Both the position numbers and the translations under genes were made by a program. A DNA stretch of 61,982 nucleotides from Streptomyces sp. CB02056 (GTDB lineage Bacteria; Actinomycetota; Actinomycetes; Streptomycetales; Streptomycetaceae), in assembly GCF_001905545.1 (NCBI RefSeq), contig NZ_LIPD01000028.1, forward strand, positions 1-61,982, read 5' to 3'. Position 1 is the stretch's first letter. Every line of letters starts with the position of its first letter. Positions 51,981-60,075 of this stretch are shown one piece after another. The notes beneath the pieces are model-generated. The model was not told where the DNA came from, searched no databases, and was given only the letters and a program-made list of their open reading frames with translations.

Positions 51981-52997
51981 ATGCCTGCGATGGAACCCCG
52001 TGGTCCCCTCGGTTCTGGCGGCCCCGGCGCCCGGCCGCCGCACCGCGTCGTCGTCCTCGCCCTCGACGGCGTCTACCCCTTCGAGCTGGGCATCCCCAAC
52101 CGGGTCTTCCCCGGGGTGCCGGGCGCGTACGAGGTGGTGACGTGCGCGGCGACGGAGGACCGGACGGTCGCGACCAGCGCCGACTTCACCATCACCGTCG
52201 GGCACGGGCCCGAGGCCCTGGAGAGCGCCGACACCGTCGTCATCCCGCCGTACGCCCTGCACCGCGCCACCGCCGACCTGCCGGAGCCCGAGCGCGCGGC
52301 CCTCGCCCGGATCCGCCCCGGCACCCGCATCGTCTCCATCTGCACCGGCGCCTTCGCGCTGGCCGCCGCCGGCCTCCTCGACGGCCGCCCCGCCACCACC
52401 CACTGGGCCCTGGCACCGGCCTTCCGCCGGATGTACCCCCGGGTCGCCCTGGACGCCGACGTGCTCTTCGTCGACGACGGCGACATCCTCACCTCGGCGG
52501 GCGCCGCCTCCGGCCTCGACGTCTGCCTGCACCTGGTGCGCTCCGACCACGGCAGCGCCGTCGCCAACCAGGTCGCCCGCCAGTGCGTGGTCCCGCCCTG
52601 GCGCGAGGGCGGCCAGGCCCAGTACATCGAGCAGCCGGTGCCCCCGGAAGGCGCCAACGGCACCGCCGCCACCCAGGCCTGGGCCCTCCAACACCTCGAC
52701 CGCCCGCTCGCCCTCCGCGAGCTGGCCGCCCACGCCCGGATGAGCCCGCGCACCTTCGCCCGCCGCTTCCAGGACGAGACCGGCACCAGCCCGGGCCGCT
52801 GGCTGATCCAGCAACGCCTCCACCGCGCCCGCCACCTGCTGGAGACCAGCGATCTCCCCGTCGACCGCATCGCCACCGAGATCGGCTTCGCCACCGGCGC
52901 CTCCCTCCGCCAGCACCTCCACGCCGCGATCGGCGTCTCCCCCCAGACCTACCGCACCACCTTCCGCGGCCACCCCGGCCCCCCAACCCCACCCTGA
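51981..52997 (+). CDS. GlxA-family AraC-type regulator (DJ-1/PfpI plus AraC HTH)
   Basis: 338 residues. The N-terminal DJ-1/PfpI-like domain (about 20-190) has the nucleophile-elbow region SICTGAFALAAAGLLDG and THWALAPAF, and the AraC HTH domain spans about 225-325 (ELAAHARMSPRTFARRFQDE, IATEIGFATGASLRQH). These regulators are believed to sense small metabolites through the non-catalytic DJ-1 domain. The divergent quinone oxidoreductase is the probable target. The gene is followed by a strong hairpin. Confidence 0.9.
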   Translation: MPAMEPRGPLGSGGPGARPPHRVVVLALDGVYPFELGIPNRVFPGVPGAYEVVTCAATEDRTVATSADFTITVGHGPEALESADTVVIPPYALHRATADLPEPERAALARIRPGTRIVSICTGAFALAAAGLLDGRPATTHWALAPAFRRMYPRVALDADVLFVDDGDILTSAGAASGLDVCLHLVRSDHGSAVANQVARQCVVPPWREGGQAQYIEQPVPPEGANGTAATQAWALQHLDRPLALRELAAHARMSPRTFARRFQDETGTSPGRWLIQQRLHRARHLLETSDLPVDRIATEIGFATGASLRQHLHAAIGVSPQTYRTTFRGHPGPPTPP

Positions 52998-53005
52998 CCA
53001 CCGCC

Positions 53006-53042
53006 CGACGTAGGAAGTCGGCAGGCCCGACTTCCTACGTCG
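53006..53042 (+). terminator. Perfect 16-bp hairpin after the GlxA-type gene
   Basis: CGACGTAGGAAGTCGG and its exact reverse complement flank the loop CAGGC, starting 9 bp after the stop at 52997. This is a strong terminator candidate and also lies at the end of the truncated gene on the other strand, so it can serve both directions. Confidence 0.65.
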
Positions 53043-53047
53043 AATCG

Positions 53048-53341
53048 TCAGCCGCCGCCGAATCGACGAGCGAGGTGCCGGGGCGAGGTGAGCCCCGGAG
53101 CCCGGTTGTCCTGTCCGGCAGCCATGTGATCGAGCCACCGCTCATACCAGGCGAGAAAGTCCGGGGCCGAGGAGACGTTCGGACCCCAGAAGCCGTCTGC
53201 GTTGCCGACGACCACGCGCCCGGCGAGAGGGCCGGTCATGCCGACGAGGGCGAGATCGCTGCAGCCGCGTTCGATGACGTGTAGGAACAGGTCACCACGG
53301 CGGGTGGGACGGTAGGCCCGGCTGAATCCCCTGCCGCCCAT
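53048..53341 (-). pseudogene. Truncated SMI1/KNR4 (SUKH)-like gene, C-terminal part
   Basis: About 97 codons with good coding character. The segment GDLFLHVIERGCSDLALVG, then GNADGFW and DFLAWYERWLDHM, is typical of the C-terminal half of SUKH-superfamily proteins, many of which are immunity proteins of toxin systems. The N-terminal half of the fold is missing, and upstream sequence changes to unrelated codons. It is therefore probably a remnant. The frame stays open to 53455, but the added residues look non-coding. Confidence 0.55.
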
Positions 53342-53597
53342 GGTGGTGGGGATGCCGGGACGGCGCACCCCAGGTCGTCGACAAAGAGAACGGATGGGTC
53401 GGTTTCCACTACTACGTGGCGCTGAATCGGCTCTTGTACTGGCTCTGCCGGTCAACAGGGTCCCTCATCGGTCTCGCCCGACGAAGTCGTTGAGCGACAA
53501 CGTGAGTACCTGTTTCTGATGGCACGCGAACGAGCCGAGGTGCGTGGTGGGCGACGGGGGCTGTCACTGCTGGTGTGGCAACGAGTACGTTGATGGG

Positions 53598-53996
53598 GTG
53601 GATGAACCGACGGTCCCGACAGCGGGTATGACGATCAGCGTTCGGACGCGCCAGGACGTGGTGATCGTTGATCCCGAGCGCTTCCTCGCCTCGGCCCGCC
53701 AGGCGTATCGCGAACTGTCTCCCGATGTCACCGAGGAGACCGCGTCCGAGATCGTCAACGATGTCCATGAAGCTGTGTTCGTCCTGCTGGAGCGGTTCGG
53801 CCACCTTGCAGCCGATGCGCCGAACACGTTCGCCGGCCTTCCCGGCCAACGGACTTTTGATCGTTCGGATGGTCTTTCGCCTGCGGGCGAACGCAGGCAG
53901 GTCGTGCTCGACGATCCGATGCCGTTGCAGGACTACGGCTGTTTCGGACCGGAGGACCCGTTCGTCCTTCCAGGGGATGCTATTGAGCGTCCGTAG
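53598..53996 (+). CDS. Hypothetical acidic protein
   Basis: 132 residues from GTG 53598; the frame is open upstream to 53544 and an internal ATG at 53628 is also possible. The middle part (VVIVDPERFLASARQAYRE, ETASEIVNDVHEAVFVLL) looks like a small helical protein. The codon choice is less GC-biased than in the cluster, consistent with acquired DNA. The opposite-strand ORF over the same bases is rich in Arg and His and looks like a shadow. No family is recognised. Confidence 0.5.
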   Translation: MDEPTVPTAGMTISVRTRQDVVIVDPERFLASARQAYRELSPDVTEETASEIVNDVHEAVFVLLERFGHLAADAPNTFAGLPGQRTFDRSDGLSPAGERRQVVLDDPMPLQDYGCFGPEDPFVLPGDAIERP

Positions 53997-54037
53997 GCAC
54001 ATGGAGATGTCGCCGTGCCCTCTGCGATGCTCGGCTC

Positions 54038-54253
54038 ATGCGCGTGAGTTTCGACGGTGTCACCCCGGTGCCGCGGATGCTGCTGGTCAGCGAGTTCCTG
54101 CTCCGCCCCGACTTCCGGGTCGAACTGGACGGGTCGGTATTCGTCGCGGTCGGCGACCGAGTCTCGTACGAGGACGGCACCATTGCTGTGACGTGCCCGA
54201 CCGGTCAGCGACGCAGGCATCCGGCCCGAAACAGCTACTGGATCTGCCGCTGA
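54038..54253 (+). CDS. Small hypothetical protein, possibly truncated
   Basis: 71 residues. The first 55 (MRVSFDGVTPVPRMLLVSEF ..., ending near YEDGTIAVT) have convincing coding character, but the last 15 are Arg/Pro-rich and look like read-through into foreign sequence. Another frame just after (near 54215-54300) has coding-like residues (LLDLPLIAAIVNWPS), suggesting a fusion of gene fragments. Function unknown. Confidence 0.4.
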   Translation: MRVSFDGVTPVPRMLLVSEFLLRPDFRVELDGSVFVAVGDRVSYEDGTIAVTCPTGQRRRHPARNSYWICR

Positions 54254-54313
54254 TCGCAGCGATCGTCAACTGGCCCTCGCACCGTTGGCCGGTCTCCCCA
54301 AGGCCGTCATTGC

Positions 54314-54859
54314 CTATCGGAGCTCAGGCAGTGGTCCGGAGTTCTTTGGGTAGCAGCCCTCTTGAAGCCGGAAGAGGTACTTCCGGAGGTCCGCGCGGAG
54401 CCCTTCAGTGATGTAGGCGGCAAAGTCCCTCAGCCCCTCCGCGGCTTCCCTCTCGTCAGACCTGTCGCTGGATGACCATGTGGGCAGGAGGGACTCCAGG
54501 TACTCGGTGACCCGCCCACGGTCGAGCCACCAGTCCCGAACAGCCTCGGGTGTCCATCGGCTGTTGCCGTCGCAGGCATAGCCGCGGTACGGATCTTCCT
54601 GGGCTGCTGTCACCAGGTTCAGGACCTCGGCCGTGGTCGCCGGCTGGCGATACACATATTCACCGAAGTACTCGCCGCCGTAGAGTACATGACGTGGTGC
54701 GTGTAGCCGGCCCGTCCAACAGTTATCGGCGATCCCGGTATAGAAGGGGCCAGGAACGTTCAACCAGAGCCGGTCCTCCCAACGCCCACCGAAGGACGTC
54801 TCGGGCTCGCCTTCTGGAAGCGCCGCTATCGGTTCCCAGCACAACTCTTCATAGGTCAT
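54314..54859 (-). CDS. Hypothetical protein rich in aromatic residues
   Basis: 181 residues from ATG 54859. It is rich in Trp, Tyr and Glu (LCWEPIAALPEGEPET, EDRLWLNVPGPFYTGIADN), with no signal peptide or membrane segment, and looks like a compact cytosolic protein. Codon use is less biased than in the NRPS genes, as in other genes of this zone. I recognise no family. Its place among a SUKH-like remnant and other orphans would fit an immunity-type protein, but that is only a guess. Confidence 0.6.
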   Translation of the reverse strand: MTYEELCWEPIAALPEGEPETSFGGRWEDRLWLNVPGPFYTGIADNCWTGRLHAPRHVLYGGEYFGEYVYRQPATTAEVLNLVTAAQEDPYRGYACDGNSRWTPEAVRDWWLDRGRVTEYLESLLPTWSSSDRSDEREAAEGLRDFAAYITEGLRADLRKYLFRLQEGCYPKNSGPLPELR

Positions 54860-54891
54860 CCGCGAAGCTTAGGATCCGATGGGAAGGATCT

Positions 54892-55032
54892 CTAGACGTT
54901 TGCGCTGCTTCGTCCGGTGTCGCGTCGGATGTCGGGCATGCCGAGGTGGACCGCGGACGGTTGTGCTGCCCGGTCGCGCATGGCCTCCAGCTTCTGCGCG
55001 GCGGCAGCCATGATGCTCTCGATGGCGGTCAC
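54892..55032 (-). CDS. Small hypothetical ORF (46 aa)
   Basis: The frame from GTG 55032 reads a short helical sequence (TAIESIMAAAAQKLEAMRDR) and ends ANV-stop. It has coding-like codon use, but no good ribosome site, and an in-frame stop lies a few codons upstream. It may be a genuine small gene behind the SAP-domain gene or the tail of a lost gene. Confidence 0.3.
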   Translation of the reverse strand: MTAIESIMAAAAQKLEAMRDRAAQPSAVHLGMPDIRRDTGRSSANV

Positions 55033-55068
55033 CTCGTCGAGCCCTGCTCCCCGGCCTCTTGGGGCCGG

Positions 55069-55638
55069 TCACCCCGTGGCCGGGCTGCGGGGGTGGGCGC
55101 GGTGGGTGCGCCAGGCGGTGAGGGCTTCGGTGTGGGTGCCGGCCGGGTGGGAGGTGTGCCAGGCGCGGAGGAAGCGGTTGAGTTCGAACTGTGGGCCGAT
55201 CTCCTGGGGTTGGGCGGCGGACTGGCGGGTGGTGTGCCAGTGGGCGGTGGCGTCGGCCAGGGTGCGTCCGGCGGATTCGGCGATGAAGGTGCGCATGGGG
55301 GCGTCGAAGTGGAAGGCCGGGCCGAGCTCGCGGCGGAAGTACTCGCGCAGGACCTGGCTGCACCGCTGGCCCTCGGGGATGACGGTGGATCCGTTCACCG
55401 GTGCGGCGAGCTGGCGGTCGGCCTTGCGTGCGCGGGGTGGGGCGGCGGGTGGGGCGGCGCCGTCGAGTGCGGCTCGTAGCCGCTCCGTCAGTGCTGCCTT
55501 TCCGCCGCCGCGCGGCACGCCGAGTTCCCGGGCGAGCGTGGTCAGTTCGGCTAGCGTCCAGTACCAGCGGGCCAGTTCGTTCCCGCTCAATGCTGTAGTC
55601 AGTTCCGGTCGAGTCTCAGTTCCCGTATACGAACTCAT
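55069..55638 (-). CDS. SAP-domain and DUF6434-like protein
   Basis: 189 residues from ATG 55638, directly preceded by GGAGGC. Residues about 28-60 (AELTTLARELGVPRGGGKAALTERLRAAL) form a SAP-type helix-extended-helix, a small DNA/RNA-binding motif. The C-terminal half (STVIPEGQRCSQVLREYFRRE, FIAESAGRTLADATAHW) resembles DUF6434, which is often fused to SAP. The biochemical role is unknown; nucleic-acid binding is likely. Confidence 0.75.
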   Translation of the reverse strand: MSSYTGTETRPELTTALSGNELARWYWTLAELTTLARELGVPRGGGKAALTERLRAALDGAAPPAAPPRARKADRQLAAPVNGSTVIPEGQRCSQVLREYFRRELGPAFHFDAPMRTFIAESAGRTLADATAHWHTTRQSAAQPQEIGPQFELNRFLRAWHTSHPAGTHTEALTAWRTHRAHPRSPATG

Positions 55639-55927
55639 GCCTCCATGATAGGAGGGTGGCGTACGTCCGGTGGTTCATGGAGGAACCTGTGGCGCGGTGT
55701 GGAAAACCCCGAATCCGCCCTCGCCGCTTCGGATCTGCAAATGGTGATGTGCTGTGCGTGAGTTCGCACGAGTATAGGAGTGCGTGCCGGGGTATCCGCA
55801 CCTGGTTTTTGACCGTTTGAAAGCCGTCGGGAAATCTTTCAATCCTGATGTCCGGCGGGTCCGGGTTCTACCGGGTCGATCTCGGGGCATGGGATGATGT
55901 CATCCATGACGTGCATTCGAAGGGGCC

Positions 55928-56338
55928 ATGCCGCGTAGAACACCGGCTTCACTTCGGCCGCGCGTACGCGGCTGGGGGAGGGCCTGGGTGCGGTATCGCG
56001 ATGTCCCGGGTCTTTCGGGGGCGGCCAACGCCGCAGTCCGTGTGCTTGAGCGGGAGCGGTTGGCTCCGGGCATGGTGTCTGTGGCGCTGAGCTTGTGGTC
56101 CGTGCGTGTCCACGGCACCGAGCGCCGGTGGAGGCGGTGGGAGGCCGAGTTCACCTGTCTGTGCTGTGGGTCGGGCTGGGCCCGGGACACGTTGCAGGAG
56201 GCTCTGTTCATGCTTCCGCCAAGGGCTGCGGGCGAACTCCGGGTTCAGCTGGATCGCCTGGACGCGGTGCTTCTCGGGCGGACGCATCATGAGCCGACGG
56301 CGGACGCCGAGTTGGCGTGGTGGCATCGCAGGTGCTGA
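55928..56338 (+). CDS. Hypothetical protein of actinobacterial type
   Basis: 136 residues from ATG 55928 (AAGGGGCC upstream). It has a Trp-rich middle (SLWSVRVHGTERRWRRWEAEF), a CLCCG motif near residue 75 and the ending LAWWHRRC. Small proteins ending in a WWxRRC-like motif are common in streptomycetes but have no known function. Its last 130 bp overlap the 3' end of the acetyltransferase on the other strand, which is unusual and makes one of the two ends doubtful. The preceding 289 bp (55639-55927) is AT-richer and holds no gene I can support. Confidence 0.55.
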   Translation: MPRRTPASLRPRVRGWGRAWVRYRDVPGLSGAANAAVRVLERERLAPGMVSVALSLWSVRVHGTERRWRRWEAEFTCLCCGSGWARDTLQEALFMLPPRAAGELRVQLDRLDAVLLGRTHHEPTADAELAWWHRRC

Positions 56339-56951
56339 TGGGCCCGGGGCCTGGGCCGTGGCGTTCGGGCAGGCTCTCACGGGACGTTCCTGCGAGGTCG
56401 GGCGAGGGCGTCCGCGGTCGGTCCGCCCGTAGGAGCCGGCCTTCGCCGCCCGCGAATCCGACGCCTTGGAAGGAGGTGCCGAACTCCACCTGCACGAAGC
56501 CGAGTTCCCGGTGCAGGTCGAGCGAGGCGCGGTTCCTGGCGGAGACGAAGCACCAGACCGCCGAGTCCCTTTCCCAGGCCCATTCCATCCGGCGTCGGGT
56601 CAGCAGCCTCGCCAGGCCCCGGCGCCGCCAGGCGGCATCCACCGTGACGCCGGTCAGGTAGTGGCCGGCCGGGGCGCCGTCCGCCGGGTGCGCGGGCAGG
56701 TAGGCCGCACTCGCGTACCCGACGGCTTCACCGGAGACCTTCGCGGTGACGGCCAGGCTGCGCTCGCCACGGAGTGCCCGGTGGATGAGGTCCGCCCACT
56801 CGTCCGCCGAGCCGCCGCGCGCCCGGGCCTGCAGCTCGGCCAGCACGGGTACGTCGTCCTCGGTGGCCTCCGCCACCACCGCGATCACGGGTGCGTGCCG
56901 TTCGGCCGGGTCGGGGGCGTAGGCGGCGAACCGCGGATCCGTCCCTGCCAT
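56208..56951 (-). CDS. GNAT-family N-acetyltransferase with odd C-terminal extension
   Basis: 247 residues from ATG 56951 (GGGAGGGACGAC upstream). The GNAT core is clear: VTVDAAWRRRGLARLLTRR (acetyl-CoA loop, about residues 100-118) and NRASLDLHRELGFVQV. The core ends near residue 175 and the remaining 70 residues are Pro/Arg/Ser-rich and antisense to the gene at 55928-56338. The natural stop has probably been lost or the tail is non-functional. Substrate unknown. Confidence 0.78.
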   Translation of the reverse strand: MAGTDPRFAAYAPDPAERHAPVIAVVAEATEDDVPVLAELQARARGGSADEWADLIHRALRGERSLAVTAKVSGEAVGYASAAYLPAHPADGAPAGHYLTGVTVDAAWRRRGLARLLTRRRMEWAWERDSAVWCFVSARNRASLDLHRELGFVQVEFGTSFQGVGFAGGEGRLLRADRPRTPSPDLAGTSRESLPERHGPGPGPISTCDATTPTRRPPSAHDASAREAPRPGDPAEPGVRPQPLAEA

Positions 56952-57056
56952 GTCGTCCCTCCCGCCGGACCGGTGCTGTCCTGACCCGCCACGCTAGGGC
57001 GGCCGACGCGGCCCCCGCTACCCGGCCGCCGGCTCGGGCGATGACTCGGGCGAAGG

Positions 57057-57986
57057 TCAGGTCGACGGGGTCGGGCCCGGCCTGAACGATTCGGCGTGGT
57101 CGGCGACCCACCGGGAGAACGGCCTCGGCGGTACTCCGAGGATGTCGGACACCGCGGAGGTGAGGTACGCGGGCCTTCCCATCGTCGCGCCCCAGGCGTT
57201 GAGCAGCATGTCGACGGCCGGGCGCGGTGCCTTTCCGTCCATCGCGCCGCGGAACTCGTCCGGCGACAGCTCCTCGAACCTGGTCGGGCGTCCGAGGACG
57301 TTCCCGATGATCTCCACCTGCGCCGCCTGGCTCAGGGACTCGGGGCCGGTGAGGACGTAGTCGCCGCCGGCGTGACCGTCCTGGTAGAGGGTCCGGGCCG
57401 CGACGGCCGCGATGTCACGGTCGTCGACGGGGGCGGTCTCGGCGGCGCCGTACGGCCAGCGGACCACCTCGCCGGCGCGGATGGCGGGTGCCCACCAGGC
57501 CAGGGAGTTCGACGCGAACATCCCCGGCCGGATGATCGTCGATTCGAGGCCGGTGGCCGTGACGAGTCGCTCGATCTCGGCGTGGAGCACCGCCATGGGA
57601 TTCGGCTGCCGGAAGAAGGGGTGGGGTGTCTGGTGCGGCGAGGAGAGGAGGACGACGCGCTGCGCGTGGGCGGCCAGGCGCTCGACGACTGCCGCGGCGG
57701 TCGGCGGCGGTGCGGTCCAGAGGAGGAAGACGGCGCCGACGCCCCGCAGTGCCCCGTCGAGGGAGGCGGGCACGGTGAGGTCGCCGGTGACGACGTCGAC
57801 GCCGGGCGGCAGCGTGGCCGCCGCTTCGGGGCGACGGGTGAGGGCGCGGACCGGCACGCCCGCGGTGAGGAGTTCGTCGACGACTCCACGCCCGATCCGG
57901 CCGGTGGCCCCGGTGACGAGCACCGGCGGCATGGGGGTTCGTGCGGTGTCTCGTGTGCTGTTTCGTGTGCTGTTCGGCTTGGTCAC
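57057..57986 (-). CDS. NmrA-like NAD(P)-binding oxidoreductase
   Basis: 309 residues. The Rossmann start VLVTGATGRIGRGVVDELL and the blocks TIIRPGMFASN and GDYVLTGPESLSQA belong to the atypical short-chain dehydrogenases (NmrA/NAD(P)H-binding, azoreductase-like) that often act as redox sensors or reductases. GTG 57986 gives an N-terminus with repeated Asn-Ser-Thr-Arg and a ribosome site too close to the start; the internal ATG that reads MPPVLVTG may be the true start. It is divergent from a TetR regulator and probably under its control. Confidence 0.85.
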   Translation of the reverse strand: MTKPNSTRNSTRDTARTPMPPVLVTGATGRIGRGVVDELLTAGVPVRALTRRPEAAATLPPGVDVVTGDLTVPASLDGALRGVGAVFLLWTAPPPTAAAVVERLAAHAQRVVLLSSPHQTPHPFFRQPNPMAVLHAEIERLVTATGLESTIIRPGMFASNSLAWWAPAIRAGEVVRWPYGAAETAPVDDRDIAAVAARTLYQDGHAGGDYVLTGPESLSQAAQVEIIGNVLGRPTRFEELSPDEFRGAMDGKAPRPAVDMLLNAWGATMGRPAYLTSAVSDILGVPPRPFSRWVADHAESFRPGPTPST

Positions 57987-58003
57987 TCCTCCAGGAAATC
58001 GTT

Positions 58004-58027
58004 ACTTGGTTAAAAATGCAACCTAGT
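58004..58027. promoter_or_regulatory. Imperfect inverted repeat, likely TetR operator
   Basis: ACTTGGTT (58004-58011) and AACCTAGT (58020-58027) are inverted with one mismatch across an 8-nt AT-rich spacer, in the 62-bp gap between the NmrA-like gene and the TetR gene. TAATGTTATG next to it may hold a -10 box. Confidence 0.5.
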
Positions 58028-58048
58028 CACTAATGTTATGCTGTTCAG

Positions 58049-58651
58049 GTGATCGAGCCGACGGGGCTGCGCGCCCGCAAGAAGGCGCGGACCCGTGACG
58101 CCATCGCCGAAGCGGCGGTCTCACTGTTCCTGGCGCACGGATTCGACCAGGTCTCGGTCAGCGACATCGCCGCCGTGGCCGAGGTCTCCAAGCCGACCCT
58201 CTTCCGGTACTTCCCCGCCAAGGAGGACCTGGTCCTGCAGGGGTTCGCGGACCACCAGGGCGAGGCCGCGCGCGTCGTGCGCGACCGCCCGTCCGACGTC
58301 TCGCCGATGGCGGCACTGCACCGGCACTTCCTGGACGGCCTCGATCGGTTCGAGCCCGTCACCGGCCTCAACGACCATCCCGCGGTGGTGGAGTTCCACC
58401 GCCTGGTGTTCACCACGCCGAGCCTGGCGGGACGGCTCCTGCAGTACATGCTCGCGGACGAGCAGGCGCTGGCCGAGGCCCTCGACCCGGGTCCGGACGT
58501 CCAGGCACGGCTGAGGGCGGCCCAGGTGATCGCGGTCCAGCGGGTGCTCGCCCGCGCCAACTGGCAGAAGATCGCCGACGGGCGGAGCGCCCGCGACGTG
58601 CGGCCCGAGGCCGTCGCCGACGCGGACCAGGCCTTCGCCCACCTGCGGTAG
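58049..58651 (+). CDS. TetR-family transcriptional regulator
   Basis: 200 residues from GTG 58049. The N-terminal HTH (about 12-60) reads TRDAIAEAAVSLFLAHGF and VSVSDIAAVAEVSKPTLFRYF, the signature of TetR repressors; the C-terminal ligand-binding part is helical. It is divergent from the NmrA-like oxidoreductase, with a putative operator between the two, so it likely represses that gene and itself. The ligand is unknown. Confidence 0.9.
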   Translation: MIEPTGLRARKKARTRDAIAEAAVSLFLAHGFDQVSVSDIAAVAEVSKPTLFRYFPAKEDLVLQGFADHQGEAARVVRDRPSDVSPMAALHRHFLDGLDRFEPVTGLNDHPAVVEFHRLVFTTPSLAGRLLQYMLADEQALAEALDPGPDVQARLRAAQVIAVQRVLARANWQKIADGRSARDVRPEAVADADQAFAHLR

Positions 58652-58735
58652 CGGGTCCGGACGCGGCCTTCGTACAAGTTCCCTCGGTGCCCGGCGACGC
58701 TGGCGGAGAGCCCCTCGGCGATCCAGAATGATCGG

Positions 58736-59278
58736 ATGATCAGGCTTGAGACTCCCCGTTTGATCCTGCGTCGCTGGCGCGAGGAGGACGTCGCGCCCAT
58801 GGCCGCCGTCAACGCCGACCCCGAGGTCATGCGGTGGATCCGTGACGGCAGCGTCCGTGACGAGCAGCAGACCCGCGACGGGATCCGGGCGTGGGAGGGG
58901 GAGTGGGAGGCGCGGGGCTTCGGCCTGTTCGCCGTGGAGATCCGCTCCACCGGCGAACTGGCCGGGTTCACCGGCCTTTCGGTGCCCTCCTACCTGCCGG
59001 AGGTGCTGCCGGCGGTCGAGGTCGGCTGGCGGCTGGGACGAGCCCACTGGGGGCGGGGCCTGGCCACCGAAGCGGCCGCGGCCGCCGTACGATTCGGCTT
59101 CGAGGAGCGGGGGCTGGAGCGGATCGTCAGCATCGCTCAGGCGGGCAACGACGCCTCCGAGCGGATCATGACCAAGCTGGGGATGCGGCTGGAGCGCGAG
59201 ACCGTCAATCCCACCGGCGGCCGGCGAGTCCGGGTCTTCGCGTTGTCGGCGGACCGGTACGTCCCAACTGCCCTTTGA
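58736..59278 (+). CDS. GNAT acetyltransferase, RimJ/RimL type
   Basis: 180 residues. It starts with RLETPRLILRRWREEDVAPM, the family signature, followed by VGWRLGRAHWGRGLATEAAAA (acetyl-CoA binding) and NDASERIMTKLGMR. Members acetylate the N-terminus of ribosomal proteins or other amines; the substrate here cannot be told. It stands alone behind the TetR gene. Confidence 0.9.
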   Translation: MIRLETPRLILRRWREEDVAPMAAVNADPEVMRWIRDGSVRDEQQTRDGIRAWEGEWEARGFGLFAVEIRSTGELAGFTGLSVPSYLPEVLPAVEVGWRLGRAHWGRGLATEAAAAAVRFGFEERGLERIVSIAQAGNDASERIMTKLGMRLERETVNPTGGRRVRVFALSADRYVPTAL

Positions 59279-59435
59279 CGGCGGGCCCGCACGGCTGCTT
59301 TCCGCATGGCTGCTTTCCGGGTGAACGTCCACGGCGGCCGCGCGTGCCGAGGGCGTGGCGCGGGGAGCGGGCGGGCGACGATGCGGGCGTCGTGCGCCGC
59401 TCCGGCGGCGCGACCGTACGCACGGAGAGGTGCCC

Positions 59436-59874
59436 ATGTCGATCGAGGAGAACAAGAGGCTGGTCCGCCGGTTCTACCAGGAGGTGGACGCCGGCAACCT
59501 GGAGGCCATGGACGACCTCGTCGCCGAGGACTACCAGGACCACTCGCCGCCGCCGTTCCCGGGGCTCGCCGCCGGCCGGGAGGGCTTGAAGCAGGCGTTC
59601 CGCCTGTTCTGGGAGGCCACGCCCGGAGTCCACGAGATCGAGGACCAGATCGCGGAGGGCGACAAGGTCGTGACCCGGCTGACGGGCCGTGGGATGTGCG
59701 TGGGGGACCTCCCGGGCATCCCGGCGACCGGCCGGCCGGCCGATCACGATGACGGCGACGGTGATCCACCGCATCGAGAACGGGAAGCTCGCCGAGAAGT
59801 GGTCGGACAAGGACGTCCTCGGCTTCCTCCAGCAACTGGACGTGATCCCGCCGCTCGGCGGGCCCCCGGAGTAG
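59436..59874 (+). pseudogene. SnoaL-like (NTF2-fold) polyketide-cyclase family protein, frameshifted
   Basis: The start (ENKRLVRRFYQEVDAGNLEA) to about GIPATGRP is in one frame; the end (ITMTATVIHRIENGKLAEKW to LGFLQQLDVIPPLG) is in the next frame. Together they make a typical SnoaL-like protein of about 145 residues. The break lies in CCGG tandem units at 59728-59741, where one extra 4-bp copy explains the shift exactly. Either a slippage mutation or a sequencing error is possible. ATG 59436 follows GGAGAGG. These proteins are often hydrolases or isomerases of small molecules. Confidence 0.8.
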
Positions 59875-60075
59875 CCCGCTGCACCCTCGGAACGGTTCAG
59901 GTGGTGTTTCTGGTGACGAAGTCGGCGGCGGCGTCCACCATCTGTCGGCGGCTCGCGCAGACGCGCACACACGAGGGTGGCCTTCGCGGACGGGACGCCG
60001 CCCGCGAAGACCACCCTCGGCAGTGCGCGCCGTGCTGGTGATGACCCGACACGTCGGCCGGTCGGTACGACGGGC

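Noticed and set aside
53412..54002. Minus-strand 196-codon frame over the acidic hypothetical gene
   Set aside because: It is Arg/His-rich without recognisable features; the plus-strand frame has better composition. Certainty is moderate only.
54869..55363. Minus-strand His/Pro/Arg-rich frame
   Set aside because: It overlaps the SAP-domain gene in another frame and has shadow composition.
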